NCBI GenBank assembly: GCA_963710675.1
Contig: CAVQBE010000015.1
Coordinates: forward strand, 1 to 64,000
DNA from: JACCZX01 sp963710675
Lineage (GTDB): Bacteria; Pseudomonadota; Gammaproteobacteria; Burkholderiales; Burkholderiaceae_F
Direction of reading: 5' to 3'
Length of the DNA: 64,000 nucleotides
Below, piece after piece: positions 34,097 to 43,590 of this stretch; the stretch's first letter is position 1; each line of letters opens with the position of its first letter. The translations under genes were made by a program, and so were the position numbers. The notes under the pieces are model-generated. The model searched no databases and was not told the origin of the DNA. It worked only from the letters and a program-made list of their open reading frames with translations.

Positions 34097-36178
34097 TGGC
34101 CGCCACCACTGTTGGCGCCAATCGCGCCTTCTTTAATCAGCTGCGCAAGTACTACACCTGGTACACGGGTGGCTTTCTCGTCTTCCTGATTTGTGCTCGC
34201 GATTGCCGAGCAGCTGGGCTTGTCGCGCCAGTACATCGGCTACGCGTTCTTGTTCGCCACGATCGCGCTGTACGCGGGCATCGGCATCATGAGCCGCACG
34301 GCAGACGTTGCCGAGTATTACGTAGCGGGAAGACGAGTGCCGGCTCTTTTCAATGGCATGGCCACGGGCGCGGACTGGATGAGCGCCGCGTCATTTATCG
34401 GCATGGCGGGAACGCTGTATCTGGCCGGCTATGACGGGCTTTCGTTCGTGATGGGCTGGACCGGTGGCTATTGTCTGGTGGCGTTCTTGCTGGCTCCGTA
34501 TCTGCGCAAGTTCGGCCAGTTCACGATCCCGGACTTTCTCGGCGCGCGGTACGGCGGCAATATCGTGCGATCGATCGGCATCATTGCGGCGATCATCTGC
34601 TCGTTCGTCTATGTAGTCGCTCAGATCTACGGCGTCGGGCTGATCACCAGCCGCTTCACCGGGATTCCATTTGAAATCGGTGTGTTCGTCGGTCTCGGCG
34701 GCATCCTGGTGTGCTCGATGCTCGGCGGTATGCGGGCGGTGACGTGGACCCAGGTCGCGCAGTACATCATCCTGATCATCGCGTATCTGACGCCGGTCAT
34801 TTGGCTGGGCGTGCGGCATACCGGCGTTCCGATTCCGCAGATCGCCTACGGGCAGACGATGCAAAAGCTCGCGGAAGTCGAGAAGAAGATCTTCGCCGAC
34901 CCGAAGGAAGCCGAGGTTCGCGCGATTTTCAAGAGCCGCGCCGACGCTGCAACCGCAGGGCTAAAGGATCCCGACAAGGGTTTCGCAGAGGGCCGCGCCA
35001 CGCTGGAAAAGCGTCTGGCTGACCTGCGGGCAGGCAATGCGCCGGCAGCCGGAAATCAACCCGGTGCAGAAAGCGCTGACCGAATACCCGACCGACGTCG
35101 AGAAGTGGAAGGCTGCCGCGACCAAGGATCGAGGGCTCGCGGCACGCGCAGCGCCGCCCCGCCCACACGCCGATCCCTATCCCGGCAAGGATGAGGCGGC
35201 ACGCGACACGGCACGGCTGAACTTCCTCGGCATCGTGTTCTGCATGATGTTCGGTACTGCCGCTCTGCCACACATCCTGATGCGGTACTACACGACGCCA
35301 AGCGTGCAGCAGGCGCGCGATTCGGTGTTCTGGTCGTTGTTCTTCATCTTCCTGCTGTACTTCACTGCGCCATGCTTGGCGGTGCTTGCGAAGTACGACG
35401 TCTACACCAACCTCGTGGGCAGCAGCTTCGCCTCGTTGCCCGCGTGGGCGTCGCTGTGGGCGCAGGTTGATCCGACACTACTGAACATCACCGACGTCAA
35501 TCGAGACGGCATAGTGCAGCTTGCCGAGATTGCCATTGGTGGCGATTTGATCGTGCTGGCGACGCCGGAGATTGCCGGGTTGCCTTACGTGGTGTCCGGG
35601 CTCGTGGCTGCCGGGGGGTTGGCGGCGGCGCTATCAACTGCGGACGGGTTGCTTCTGACGATCGCCAACGCGTTGTCACACGATCTGTATTACAAGATGA
35701 TCGATCCGTCTGCATCCACCAAGTTCCGGGTAACGCTTTCCAAGGTGTTGCTCGTGGTCGTTGCGATAGCGGCAGCAACAGTCACGTCGTTAAAGCCGGG
35801 AGACATCCTGTTCCTGGTGGGCGCGGCGTTCTCGCTGGCTGCTTCGGCGTTCTTCCCGCCGCTTGTCGTGGGTGTGTTCTGGAAGCGCGCCACTAAGTGG
35901 GGAGCCATCACCGGCATGATCGTCGGACTTGGGTGTTTGCGTCTACTACATGTTGCGAACTTATCCATTCTTCACCAACATGGGTGTGCCGGTAGATGCC
36001 TCTGTGGTTCGGGTTGAATCCGATTTCGGCGGGTGTGTTCGGATTGCCGGCGGGCTTGATAACAATCATCATCGTCAGCTTGCTGACTCCGGAGCCCGAT
36101 CGCCAAACGCAGGAGTTGGTTGAGCATGTGCGTTACCCGCACTTGCGAGGCGACACGGTTAACACCGTCGCAACTTAG
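34096..36178 (+). CDS. Sodium:solute symporter, VC_2705/ActP-like (four frameshifts)
   Basis: Large subunit of the symporter, about 693 residues when joined. Segments in different frames read continuously: GGFLVFLI to LAIAEQLGLSRQYIGY (shift at 34191), LRAGNAP to QPEINPVQKAL (35044), MIVGLGV to CVYYMLRTYPFF (35932), and MGVPVDA to LWFGLNPISAGVFGL (36000). Each needs removal of one base. Motifs such as YYVAGRRVPALFNGMATGADWMSAASF and the VVSGLVAAGGLAAALSTADGLLLT sodium-site helix are family hallmarks. A long charged loop between helices 5 and 6 is usual for this subfamily, which carries short-chain carboxylates such as acetate in studied members. A terminator follows 17 nt after the stop. Confidence 0.88.
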
Positions 36179-36194
36179 CCGACCTGTATGTTCG

Positions 36195-36222
36195 AGGCCC
36201 GCGTCATCGCGGGCCTTTTTTT
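36195..36222 (+). terminator. Rho-independent terminator after the symporter gene
   Basis: GGCCCGCG-TCAT-CGCGGGCC forms an 8-bp stem with a 4-nt loop followed by seven T residues. It closes the unit running from the aldehyde dehydrogenase or the small symporter subunit. Confidence 0.9.
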
Positions 36223-36341
36223 GCGCCAATTTTTTCGCTCATGACCCACATGTACACGTCGGTCCATGCCAGCACACGGAAATGCCGTCCAAAGGCGGAG
36301 GAAACTCGCTACGCGTACTGCAACGCAAGCCTTGCGGCCAG

Positions 36342-38360
36342 TCAGCCTGTCGGGGCAAGCTCCTGCGCATCATGTGCGGTCCACCATGATCTCGCATCGA
36401 CCGCGGTCCACTGTGCTTCATGCATCACTTGCTGCAGCAAGTCGATCACCTCCTGTGCGCTTTGCGGCCGCTCCAAGACATCTTTCTGCAAGCAGCGGGC
36501 GATCAGCTCGCTCAAACTGCCATCCACGTCGAGCAAGGGCACGGGCGCATTGATCACTTTGTAAGCCAGTGATAGATCGTTTTCCGCCTCATACGGCGGC
36601 TTGCCAGCCAGCATGAAATATCCGAGGGCACCGACCGAGTAAAGATCGGACCGAATGTCGGCGCTTGCCGGATGCTCGATCCTTTCCGGCGCCATGTACG
36701 ACGGCGTGCCGAGAATACGCAAAGCGCGCGTCAGATCCTGCGTGTGCGGCTCGGCCACGCTTTTGACCAAGCCGAAGTCGAGTACTTTGACGATATCGAC
36801 GTCCGCGCCGCGCCGGCACAGCATCACATTGGCCGGCTTGATGTCGCGATGGACCAGTCCTTTTTCGTGCGCTTCCGACAGAGAGCCTGCAATGCCCTGC
36901 AGTACCCAAGCGACTCGCGCCGGCGGCTGCGGGCCGAAGCGCTCAATCAGTTGCTGCACGGTGATGCCGTCGAGCAATTCCATTACGCAGAACAACTCTC
37001 CCGACGATGAGTGACCATAGTCGAAGATCGCCACTGTGTTGGGGTGCATCAACTGGCTGGCCAACCGCACTTCTCGTGCGAAGCGTGCCGATCCTTCATC
37101 GTTTGCAACGCGAAGCGACAGCAACTTGACTGCAACCGGGCGTTTTAGTAATCGATGCCGAGCCCGCCAGACACTCGCCATGCCACCTTCGGCGATCTGC
37201 TCAATCAGTTCGTAATTTCCGACTCTCCGTGCTTCGTCACGCTGACTCCGCAGCTTCTGAATCCAGATAGTGGCGGCTACCAACGCGAGCAGCACAGAGG
37301 CTGTCAGCAATCCGATCATCTGATAGGCATTTTCCAGTCGTCGCAAAGGCGCGAAAACTTCGTCGCGGCCTTTTTCGACTGCAATGCCAAAGCCATACTG
37401 GGGTAGCCAACGCCAGGCTCCGATCACTGGTTGGTCGATGTAATTCGTATATGGCTGCAGGATCTCACCGGTAAGCACTTTGCCTTCACTGCGTGCAATT
37501 CCCTCCAGTGCAATGCTGGCGAGCGCGGTCAGCGAGCGGCTAGGCTCCTCGTCCTGTGGATCGTCAAGGCGCACCGAAAGAATTGTTGATTCGCCTTTCT
37601 TTACTGCGCCACGCTGCTCCAGCGCCCCTCGAAAGCGGCTTTCCGACAGCATTCGGCCGTGCGCATCGAACGCATACGCTTCGCCGGTCGAGCCCGGCCG
37701 CGCCGTCAACAGCGAGCTTGCGAAACGACCGTCCGCAAATTTGCCAACATTCAGCGCGGCGATGATGTCGCCGGCTCCATTGCGCACCGGCGCCGAAAAC
37801 CAGACCAGCGGCTTGCGCTGATGGATGCTGGCGGCGGAATCCAGGCGCTCGCCTTCGCTCATTGGCGGCGCAAAGATCGCACGCCCCTCGAACACCGGTG
37901 CGAGTTGTTGCAAGCGCTCCTGAGTTAATGCCAGTCCGCAGTACGCGCGCGTACGCGACGCCAGCACGCGGCCCGAGCGATCGACCAGGTTGACGCCTTC
38001 GGCCGCATCGGATTGCCTCAGAGTGTCAATCGTATTGACGAGTTTGTCGCTCGCTGCGCCACGGCAAGCCTCGACCAAAGCCGCAGGAGCCGAACCCGTC
38101 ACGACATTCGGTGCAAGTCGATGCAAAGCAGTCGCAACTTCGACGATGCGGGAGTCACCCGCCCATCTTTCGACGTTCAATTGCTTTTCGCGAATCCATG
38201 TTTCGAGCACGCCGACTTGCATGTCGAGCAGCGCACGCAGGTTGGCGGATGCCAGTGCCCGCAGTTCGCGTTGCAGATCGACGTAAATCCACGTGCCTAG
38301 CGCCAAAACAGCGGTTGCGGCCAAGCCGATGATTGCCACCCGGACAGACGATGCTGTCAT
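36342..38360 (-). CDS. Receptor-type serine/threonine protein kinase with N-terminal sensor domain
   Basis: A 672-residue protein built like a sensor histidine kinase but with an eukaryotic-type kinase at the end. A membrane helix at about 8-27 is followed by a periplasmic region of about 315 residues resembling a double Cache domain (GVNLVDRSGRVLASRTRAYCG; later GEAYAFDAHGRMLSESRF). The second membrane helix is at about 346-367 and the kinase from 380. Kinase motifs: glycine loop IAEGGMASVWRA, Lys in VAVKLL (about 409), HRDIKPANVM (about 503), DFG (about 527), APE (about 556). All key residues are present. The substrate is unknown and no phosphatase or FHA gene is nearby. Monocistronic. Confidence 0.9.
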   Translation of the reverse strand: MTASSVRVAIIGLAATAVLALGTWIYVDLQRELRALASANLRALLDMQVGVLETWIREKQLNVERWAGDSRIVEVATALHRLAPNVVTGSAPAALVEACRGAASDKLVNTIDTLRQSDAAEGVNLVDRSGRVLASRTRAYCGLALTQERLQQLAPVFEGRAIFAPPMSEGERLDSAASIHQRKPLVWFSAPVRNGAGDIIAALNVGKFADGRFASSLLTARPGSTGEAYAFDAHGRMLSESRFRGALEQRGAVKKGESTILSVRLDDPQDEEPSRSLTALASIALEGIARSEGKVLTGEILQPYTNYIDQPVIGAWRWLPQYGFGIAVEKGRDEVFAPLRRLENAYQMIGLLTASVLLALVAATIWIQKLRSQRDEARRVGNYELIEQIAEGGMASVWRARHRLLKRPVAVKLLSLRVANDEGSARFAREVRLASQLMHPNTVAIFDYGHSSSGELFCVMELLDGITVQQLIERFGPQPPARVAWVLQGIAGSLSEAHEKGLVHRDIKPANVMLCRRGADVDIVKVLDFGLVKSVAEPHTQDLTRALRILGTPSYMAPERIEHPASADIRSDLYSVGALGYFMLAGKPPYEAENDLSLAYKVINAPVPLLDVDGSLSELIARCLQKDVLERPQSAQEVIDLLQQVMHEAQWTAVDARSWWTAHDAQELAPTG

Positions 38361-38736
38361 CAGTCTGCAATCGACCGTCGACGCACGTCACGGTAGTTGT
38401 GGCTAAAAACCATACGTGTTCGGCTGACCAGGAAATGGCAGCCGCACCGAAGTTCTTCTGCTTCTATCCACCACTTCGACATCCCGCGGCATCGGTTCTC
38501 CTCCTGCTCTGGCGGTACTCAACTGCCGCCGAAGATTAGCAACCCGTCACCGGACGATAGACTCAGTTTGTTGATGATTGCACTACCGTGAGTGCTCGTT
38601 GCGGTTGAACACCGTGCTGGTGAACTTCGACGTGCTCAAGAAAGTTACCGATGAGAAAGCTTGCCGATCCAGAAGCTTGGTGGGACGCAATTGAGCCATT
38701 GCTTGGCACTCGACGGTTGACGATCGCACTGATGTC
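38361..38736. other. Intergenic region with no gene seen
   Basis: 376 nt between the kinase start and a small membrane protein. Short frames exist but none is convincing. It probably holds the kinase promoter. An in-frame extension of the downstream gene is interrupted by a TGA near 38690, which could be a further indel or the real boundary. Confidence 0.35.
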
Positions 38737-39195
38737 TTGGCGCTTACGGGTTCGTTCGTTGTCGCGACAGCGAGCGAAATCGGGATCCGCGTTTTCAATA
38801 CAAGCTGGGACGACACACTCGGTTACTCAGTGCAGCCCAATCGCGGCTGGCTGTCGTTCTTCGCGCTGTGGGCTGGGTTCACGCTCGCCACCATCGCACA
38901 GGGCCTGATTGGGGCCGCGTTGCTTAAGATTTATTCGAAGCCGCAGCGCTGGCTCCACGGCGTAGCGGTTGCGATTGTTGGGTCATTTCCGATGTACGTT
39001 GCCGGCGCAACATTGGTGTTCTTGCCCGGGATTTTGCTATTTGCAATCGCCTTTTTGATCAGCTGCGGGTGGTGGGCCAGTGGAAACCGCAGGTTGCTCG
39101 GCCTGGCCTACGGAGAATCTCCGGAGCACGTCGCTGTGTCGCTCGTTGTCTCCGGCGGGCTTATGGTTTTGATTTCGTCCAGCGTGCCGCTGTAG
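38737..39195 (+). CDS. Hypothetical membrane protein, 152 aa
   Basis: Four hydrophobic segments (about 35-60, 70-90, 90-110, 130-150), starting at a TTG. The arrangement vaguely recalls Yip1-type small membrane proteins, but I cannot assign a family. The frame is open further upstream for about 15 codons before a TGA, so the real N-terminus could lie in the preceding region if an indel is present. No operon partner. Confidence 0.5.
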   Translation: MALTGSFVVATASEIGIRVFNTSWDDTLGYSVQPNRGWLSFFALWAGFTLATIAQGLIGAALLKIYSKPQRWLHGVAVAIVGSFPMYVAGATLVFLPGILLFAIAFLISCGWWASGNRRLLGLAYGESPEHVAVSLVVSGGLMVLISSSVPL

Positions 39196-39203
39196 CAATG
39201 CGC

Positions 39204-39339
39204 TACTTGAACTCCTGAATCTGCCGGATGTTTTGTCACCGGCCGGCTGCCGCCTTAACTTCGCTGCGCGAAGTTAGCCTCAACGAAACATCCGGGTTGA
39301 ACTCCTCTTACTTGAACTCCTGAATCTGCCGGATGTTTT
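39204..39339. repeat. Duplicated 3' end of dctP with intervening hairpin
   Basis: The 31 nt covering the last codons and stop of the receptor gene (39309-39339) recur exactly at 39204-39234, 105 nt away. Between them CCGGATGTTT (39224-39233) pairs with AAACATCCGG (39286-39295), enclosing a second stem AACTTCGC-TGC-GCGAAGTT. A third short echo, TTGAACTCCT, follows the hairpin. Confidence 0.85.
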
Positions 39340-40282
39340 CAGCGCCGAACTGCTTGGCGAAGTCGCCCCATACGGGTGTCATCGCATTGCGAAACGCTTG
39401 ATTGTCGACACTCGTTACGACCTCCATACCCCCCGCGCGCAGCTGCGCGATGCCGTCGCGCTCGTCGTCGTTTACCTTCTTGCGTTGCGCGGCGGACGCA
39501 GCCTTGCCTGCTTCGGTGAATGCTTTCTTGTCGGCGTCCGATAGCTTGTTCCACAGTGCGGGTGAGACGATCAGCAGCGCCGGCGAATACACGTGCCCGG
39601 TTAAAGACAAATGCTTTTGCACCTGTGAAAACTTGGCAGACAGAATCACCGGGATTGGGTTTTCCTGCCCGTCGACGACGCCGGTCTGCAATGCCCCGAA
39701 CAGCTCCGGAAACGCCATCGGCGTTGGCTGAATGCCGATCGATTGAAATGCCTGCATATGAACCTTGTTCTGCATGCTGCGAATTTTTAGGCCCTTCGCA
39801 TCCTCGGGCTTCACGATCGGCCGCTTGCTGTTGGTCATGTGACGGAAGCCGTTCTCGGTCCACGCCAACGCGATCAAACCTTTTGCCGGAAACTTCGCAC
39901 GCAGGTCGTCGCCGATCGGTCCGTCCATCACGCGTCGTGCGTGATCGTAATCGCGAAACAAGAATGGAATGTCGACGATGTTGACTTCGGGAACGAAGTT
40001 ACCGACCGGCCCGGTAGACGTGTTGACGATATCAAGCGTGCCTAATTGCACGGCCTCGATCATCTCGCGCTCACCGCCAAGCGCGGACCCCGGAAACTGC
40101 TGGCACTTGTAACGACCCGCGGTACGCTTTTCGAGCTCGTCGCAAAACGCATTGGAGCCCACACCGTAGTGCGAAGTCGGTGTGGTCGCATAGCCCAACT
40201 TCACCGTAGTTTGCGCCGCCGCAGGCGCTGGTGCGACGCAGGCGACGGCCGCGACAAGCGCCAAAAGTGATATGCGTTTCAT
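39308..40282 (-). CDS. TRAP transporter substrate-binding protein DctP (system 1 candidate)
   Basis: Periplasmic receptor of 324 residues. The signal peptide (KRISLLALVAAVACVAPAPAAA) is followed by the DctP fold: KLGYATTPTSHYG, the carboxylate-binding arginine region near KIRSMQNKVHMQAF, and the strand FGALQTGVVDGQENP typical of the family. The ATG at 40282 has an AAGGAGATTCC ribosome-binding site; the longer frame to 40345 has none. No permease is adjacent; system 1 DctQM at 30.9-32.8 kb lacks its own receptor, so they may work together. Its 3' end is duplicated just downstream. Confidence 0.93.
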   Translation of the reverse strand: MKRISLLALVAAVACVAPAPAAAQTTVKLGYATTPTSHYGVGSNAFCDELEKRTAGRYKCQQFPGSALGGEREMIEAVQLGTLDIVNTSTGPVGNFVPEVNIVDIPFLFRDYDHARRVMDGPIGDDLRAKFPAKGLIALAWTENGFRHMTNSKRPIVKPEDAKGLKIRSMQNKVHMQAFQSIGIQPTPMAFPELFGALQTGVVDGQENPIPVILSAKFSQVQKHLSLTGHVYSPALLIVSPALWNKLSDADKKAFTEAGKAASAAQRKKVNDDERDGIAQLRAGGMEVVTSVDNQAFRNAMTPVWGDFAKQFGAENIRQIQEFK

Positions 40283-40362
40283 GGAATCTCCTTGCATGGT
40301 TCCGACGCTGGCGCGCAAGTATGGGGCGCGTTGAGCGCGTGTCAAGCCGACGACCAGAACGC

Positions 40363-41620
40363 TCAGCGCTGCGCCGCCCGCAAGACGGCCGCGGGCGCAT
40401 CCGCCGTTGACTTCGTCTCTGCCGCGAAAGCAATAGCTGCCTCCTTGAAGTAGGCTGCAGCCTCACGCTCATCGCCGATGGAGTCGGCCAGGCGCGCTAG
40501 CGCGAGCAGCGTCGGTGCATTTCTGTCCGCCGCCAAACTCTCGAGCAAATAGGCTTTCGCTTTGCCCCACAGTTGCTGCCGCAGACAAATCATCCCTGCC
40601 GCGTGCAACAACGCGGCGCGAATGGGCGCTGCGGATGGCGCAGACTTCAGCCAGGATTCGACGCGCTCGAGCTGATCGCGCGGCGACGGTGAGTCCGCCC
40701 GCCCATACTCTTCGAGCAACGCTCGCGCGGAATCTTCCCATTCGGTCGGCGGATCGTGCAGCGCAATCTCAATCGACTCGACCGCGAGCGCCCCTGCTCC
40801 GGCATCGTTAAACAATCGCGCGGCTTCGAGGGCGATCTCCGGCGATTGCCGGTCCGCGTCAGGCGCGGCTCGCCACATCGCTTCGAGCGCCGCGGGATCT
40901 GCGCTGTGTGCGGTCAACAGCTCGCGGTACAGCGTGCACTTCAGCCTGCGCGCTAACACCGGATGCAGTGCGTTTCTTTTTTCGAGCAATCGCACCGCCT
41001 TCAGCGCATCGTCCCAACGCTCCGACTGCAAATTTGCGCTGAGCGCAATTCGCATCGCATGGATGTGCCGCCGCCCCTCTCCCTGCAGGCTATTGATTGC
41101 GGACAACGCAGCGTCATTCTCTCGTTGCTCTGTCAGCATTTCCGCGCTCGCGACCAGCCGCGCCGTCTCGATGTCGGTATCGAGACCAGCCAGATGCGAG
41201 CCACTCGTCGCGCCGCCCGTATTCCTGCATTCGATGCGCGGCACGCGCACCAACCAACGCCGCTATGCCCGCCGTCGAGGTCGTTGACTGCGCCGCGCGC
41301 GCGGACTTCTCCGCACGTGCAAACCGCCCCTCGAGAAAATTCTTCAGCGATTCAATCAGTGCGCGATTGCCGCCGATCTCTTCACGCCGCGCGCGGTAAA
41401 GTCGCACCTGCTCCGGAAAATCCGCCATTTTCTGCACAACCCGCGCAGCCCAGTAAACGGCACTAAGTAGCAAGACCAGCACTAGCAGCGCCAGGTTCAC
41501 GGAGACGTCAACGCGATACGGCGGCACAAACACGGCGACGTTGCCGAGATTGGTTTTCAAGAACAACGCCGTCAGCGCCGCAAGCAGCGCAAGTAGCAAG
41601 GCCGAGCTCAGCCAACGCAC
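40363..41620 (-). CDS. hemY: HemY-type heme biosynthesis-associated TPR protein (frameshifted)
   Basis: Inner-membrane protein, last of a hemC-hemD-hemX-hemY cluster, about 418 residues when joined. Two N-terminal helices (about 5-22 and 40-62) are followed by the HemY_N region (RRARREEIGGNRALIESLKNFLEG written here in parts: NRALIESLKNFLEGRFARAE) and TPR-like helices to the C-terminus. A duplicated CCAG at about 41186-41193 shifts the frame; removing it joins RRDEWLAS to GLDTDIETARLV. This is the proteobacterial HemY, not the Gram-positive coproporphyrinogen oxidase of that name. Its precise role is unsettled, probably assembly or regulation of late heme enzymes. Confidence 0.85.
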
Positions 41621-41632
41621 GCGGGCTCCAGG

Positions 41633-42716
41633 CTAACGGCCCGGCGAAAGTGGCGTGATTCGCACGGCGCGGATCGCGGCCATGCTGTCGCCGATCGTGG
41701 GCACTTCCACCGACAAAGCCGTCGACGCGAGCTGCTTGATCAGTGACTGAGCCGCGGCAACCGGTGGCGATCGCGTATCAAAGTAGCGCGCCATTAATGC
41801 ATGAGCTTCTGAAAGATCCGCGCGAAACAGCCGGTCATTTCGCGCCAGAAGCGCCTGCCGGGCGTTCAGCAGGCGCAAACGCAACTGCTGTCGTACCAAT
41901 GTCTGCTGTTGAGCGTCGAGCAGCACCGACTCCGGAGAATCTACATGCCGAATTCGAATCAGGTCGCGATACTCGCCCAGCCTCGCTCTGTAGCGCACGC
42001 CACTGCCGCTGCCACCAGCTGCCGTTGCTTGGCGGCGCTGACGAAGTTTCCGCAGTTGCAGCAGCCAATGCGGGTGACGTCGCGACCGCAGCCAGTAACG
42101 GCCAGGTGTCGACGGACGATGCGAGTTGATCGAGCTTTAGTGCAATGCCTGTGGAGTCAACCGTCGGCGCGGCCTTCAGACGCTCGATATCGCGCGCCAG
42201 CACGCGCCGCAGTGGCACGAAGCGCGCGTTATCCGAGCGTGAAAGCCGCACGTCCGCGGTTTGCAGTGCGGCCAACGCCGTGGCAACGTTTGCGCTCAGC
42301 TGCAGTTCTTGCGCAGCCACCGTGATAAGCCGCTCGACTTCAACCAGCACCGCATCGTCGCGGCCGCGCGATAAATCCGAGTACAACTGCTCAAGTGACT
42401 CGCGCTGACCCTGCTCCTCGGCCAAACGCGCCTCGACGACGGCCGCCTGCTGGCGAGCGGCGCGGGCCTCGGCATCGGCACGGTTCGCAGTGTCATTCGC
42501 CGTCGTCACCGCTTGCTGCAGCTCGGCGAGCCGGTGTGCCGACTCTCGCCTGACGTTGCCCAACTGACGATACGAGTAACCAGCCGCGAATACTGCGACC
42601 CCCAACGCAATGACCGAGACCAAAAACAACGCGCGCCGGTTCACCTCGAAGCTAGATGTGGGAGGAGTCGAGCTTTCAGTTGATGTAGGCGATGGTTGCA
42701 GCGGTTCGTCTGCCAC
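41633..42716 (-). CDS. hemX: HemX-type uroporphyrinogen-III C-methyltransferase-like protein (frameshifted)
   Basis: One N-terminal transmembrane helix (about residues 29-48, ALFLVSVIALGVAVFAAGYSY), then a long coiled coil (about 52-120) and a soluble C-terminal part. Homologues are annotated as uroporphyrinogen-III methyltransferase-like, but this protein lacks the SAM-binding methylase core and is more likely a structural partner. An extra base near 41982 splits it: WRALQSE continues as LGEYRDLIRIRHVDSPES in the next frame. It lies 12 nt upstream of hemY and downstream of hemD, all in one direction. Confidence 0.82.
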
Positions 42717-42798
42717 GGCGGCGTTCAGAGCATTAGGCGAATCAAGTCGGTCCGGTCGTTACCCGCCCTTGGCGAGTAGCGTTTTCAAGCTCGTCAGG

Positions 42799-43575
42799 CT
42801 ACGACGCCTGCGGCTTAACGCCGATCGATTCTAGCTGGGCGACGATCGAATCGTCGTCGAATGTCGCGTTCAACACACGCGCATAACCATTTGCCGACAG
42901 CTGCTCGCCAATCCGAGGATGGCAAGCGATCGCAATTCCGTTGCGCAGCCAGGCCTGCACCGTTGAATCGACCTGCCTGTCGATCGCCGTAACGGCTTCG
43001 GTGCTGCTGAAAACGATGGCTGGTTGTTCGCCTGCGGCGATCGATTTCTGCAGGCTCTGCAGCTCGGCAGCCGACGGTCGATGCAGGTGACGCGAATACA
43101 CCGCAACGGCGTCGACCTGCGCACCCTGCTCCATCAAACGTTCACTGAGCCAGTTACGGCCGTCTTGCGCCCGAACGAGCAGCACTCGATCGGCGCGCTG
43201 GTTGCTCGCCACCCATGCGCCCCAGAACGCTTCCGATCCCGATTGCTGATCTTCCTCCGCCGCCGAGATCACGACGCCTGACGGATCAAGTTCGGCTTCA
43301 ATGGCAGCGCGAGTAGACGCGCCAACGGCCCCGATCATCGTGCCCGACGGCCAAGGGCCGCTGAGCAGCTGCTGCGCTGCCCGCACTGCGCTGGCACTAA
43401 CAAAGATCGCCAGGTCGTAGTCACTTAATCTGTCAAGTACACCGCGCGCATGGGTCGGATTGGGCGCTTCGCCAATATCAAACGCAGGCCACCAGGCCGC
43501 GCGGTACCCTTGCCCAACGAGCCGCTCGAATAGTCGCTGGCCAGCATTCGCCGGCCGCGTGACGATCACCAGCAT
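42799..43575 (-). CDS. hemD: Uroporphyrinogen-III synthase
   Basis: Closes and inverts hydroxymethylbilane to uroporphyrinogen III. The 258 residues form two alternating domains; family features are weakly conserved as usual but include VIVTRPANAGQRL at the start, WWPAFDIGEAPN, the interdomain region with VLLVRAQDGRNWLSERL and VDAVAVYSRH near 165-175, and IVFSSTEAVTAI near 200. It follows hemC by 15 nt, the standard order. Confidence 0.92.
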   Translation of the reverse strand: MLVIVTRPANAGQRLFERLVGQGYRAAWWPAFDIGEAPNPTHARGVLDRLSDYDLAIFVSASAVRAAQQLLSGPWPSGTMIGAVGASTRAAIEAELDPSGVVISAAEEDQQSGSEAFWGAWVASNQRADRVLLVRAQDGRNWLSERLMEQGAQVDAVAVYSRHLHRPSAAELQSLQKSIAAGEQPAIVFSSTEAVTAIDRQVDSTVQAWLRNGIAIACHPRIGEQLSANGYARVLNATFDDDSIVAQLESIGVKPQAS

Positions 43576-43590
43576 TGGCGCGCCGAGGTG

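Noticed and set aside
34096..36178. Programmed frameshifting in the symporter
   Set aside because: Four separate shifts in one gene, each repaired by dropping one base and none at a slippery heptamer, fit sequencing error better.
38434..38539. Short hydrophobic frame upstream of the membrane protein
   Set aside because: Thirty-four codons, no ribosome-binding site, no family.
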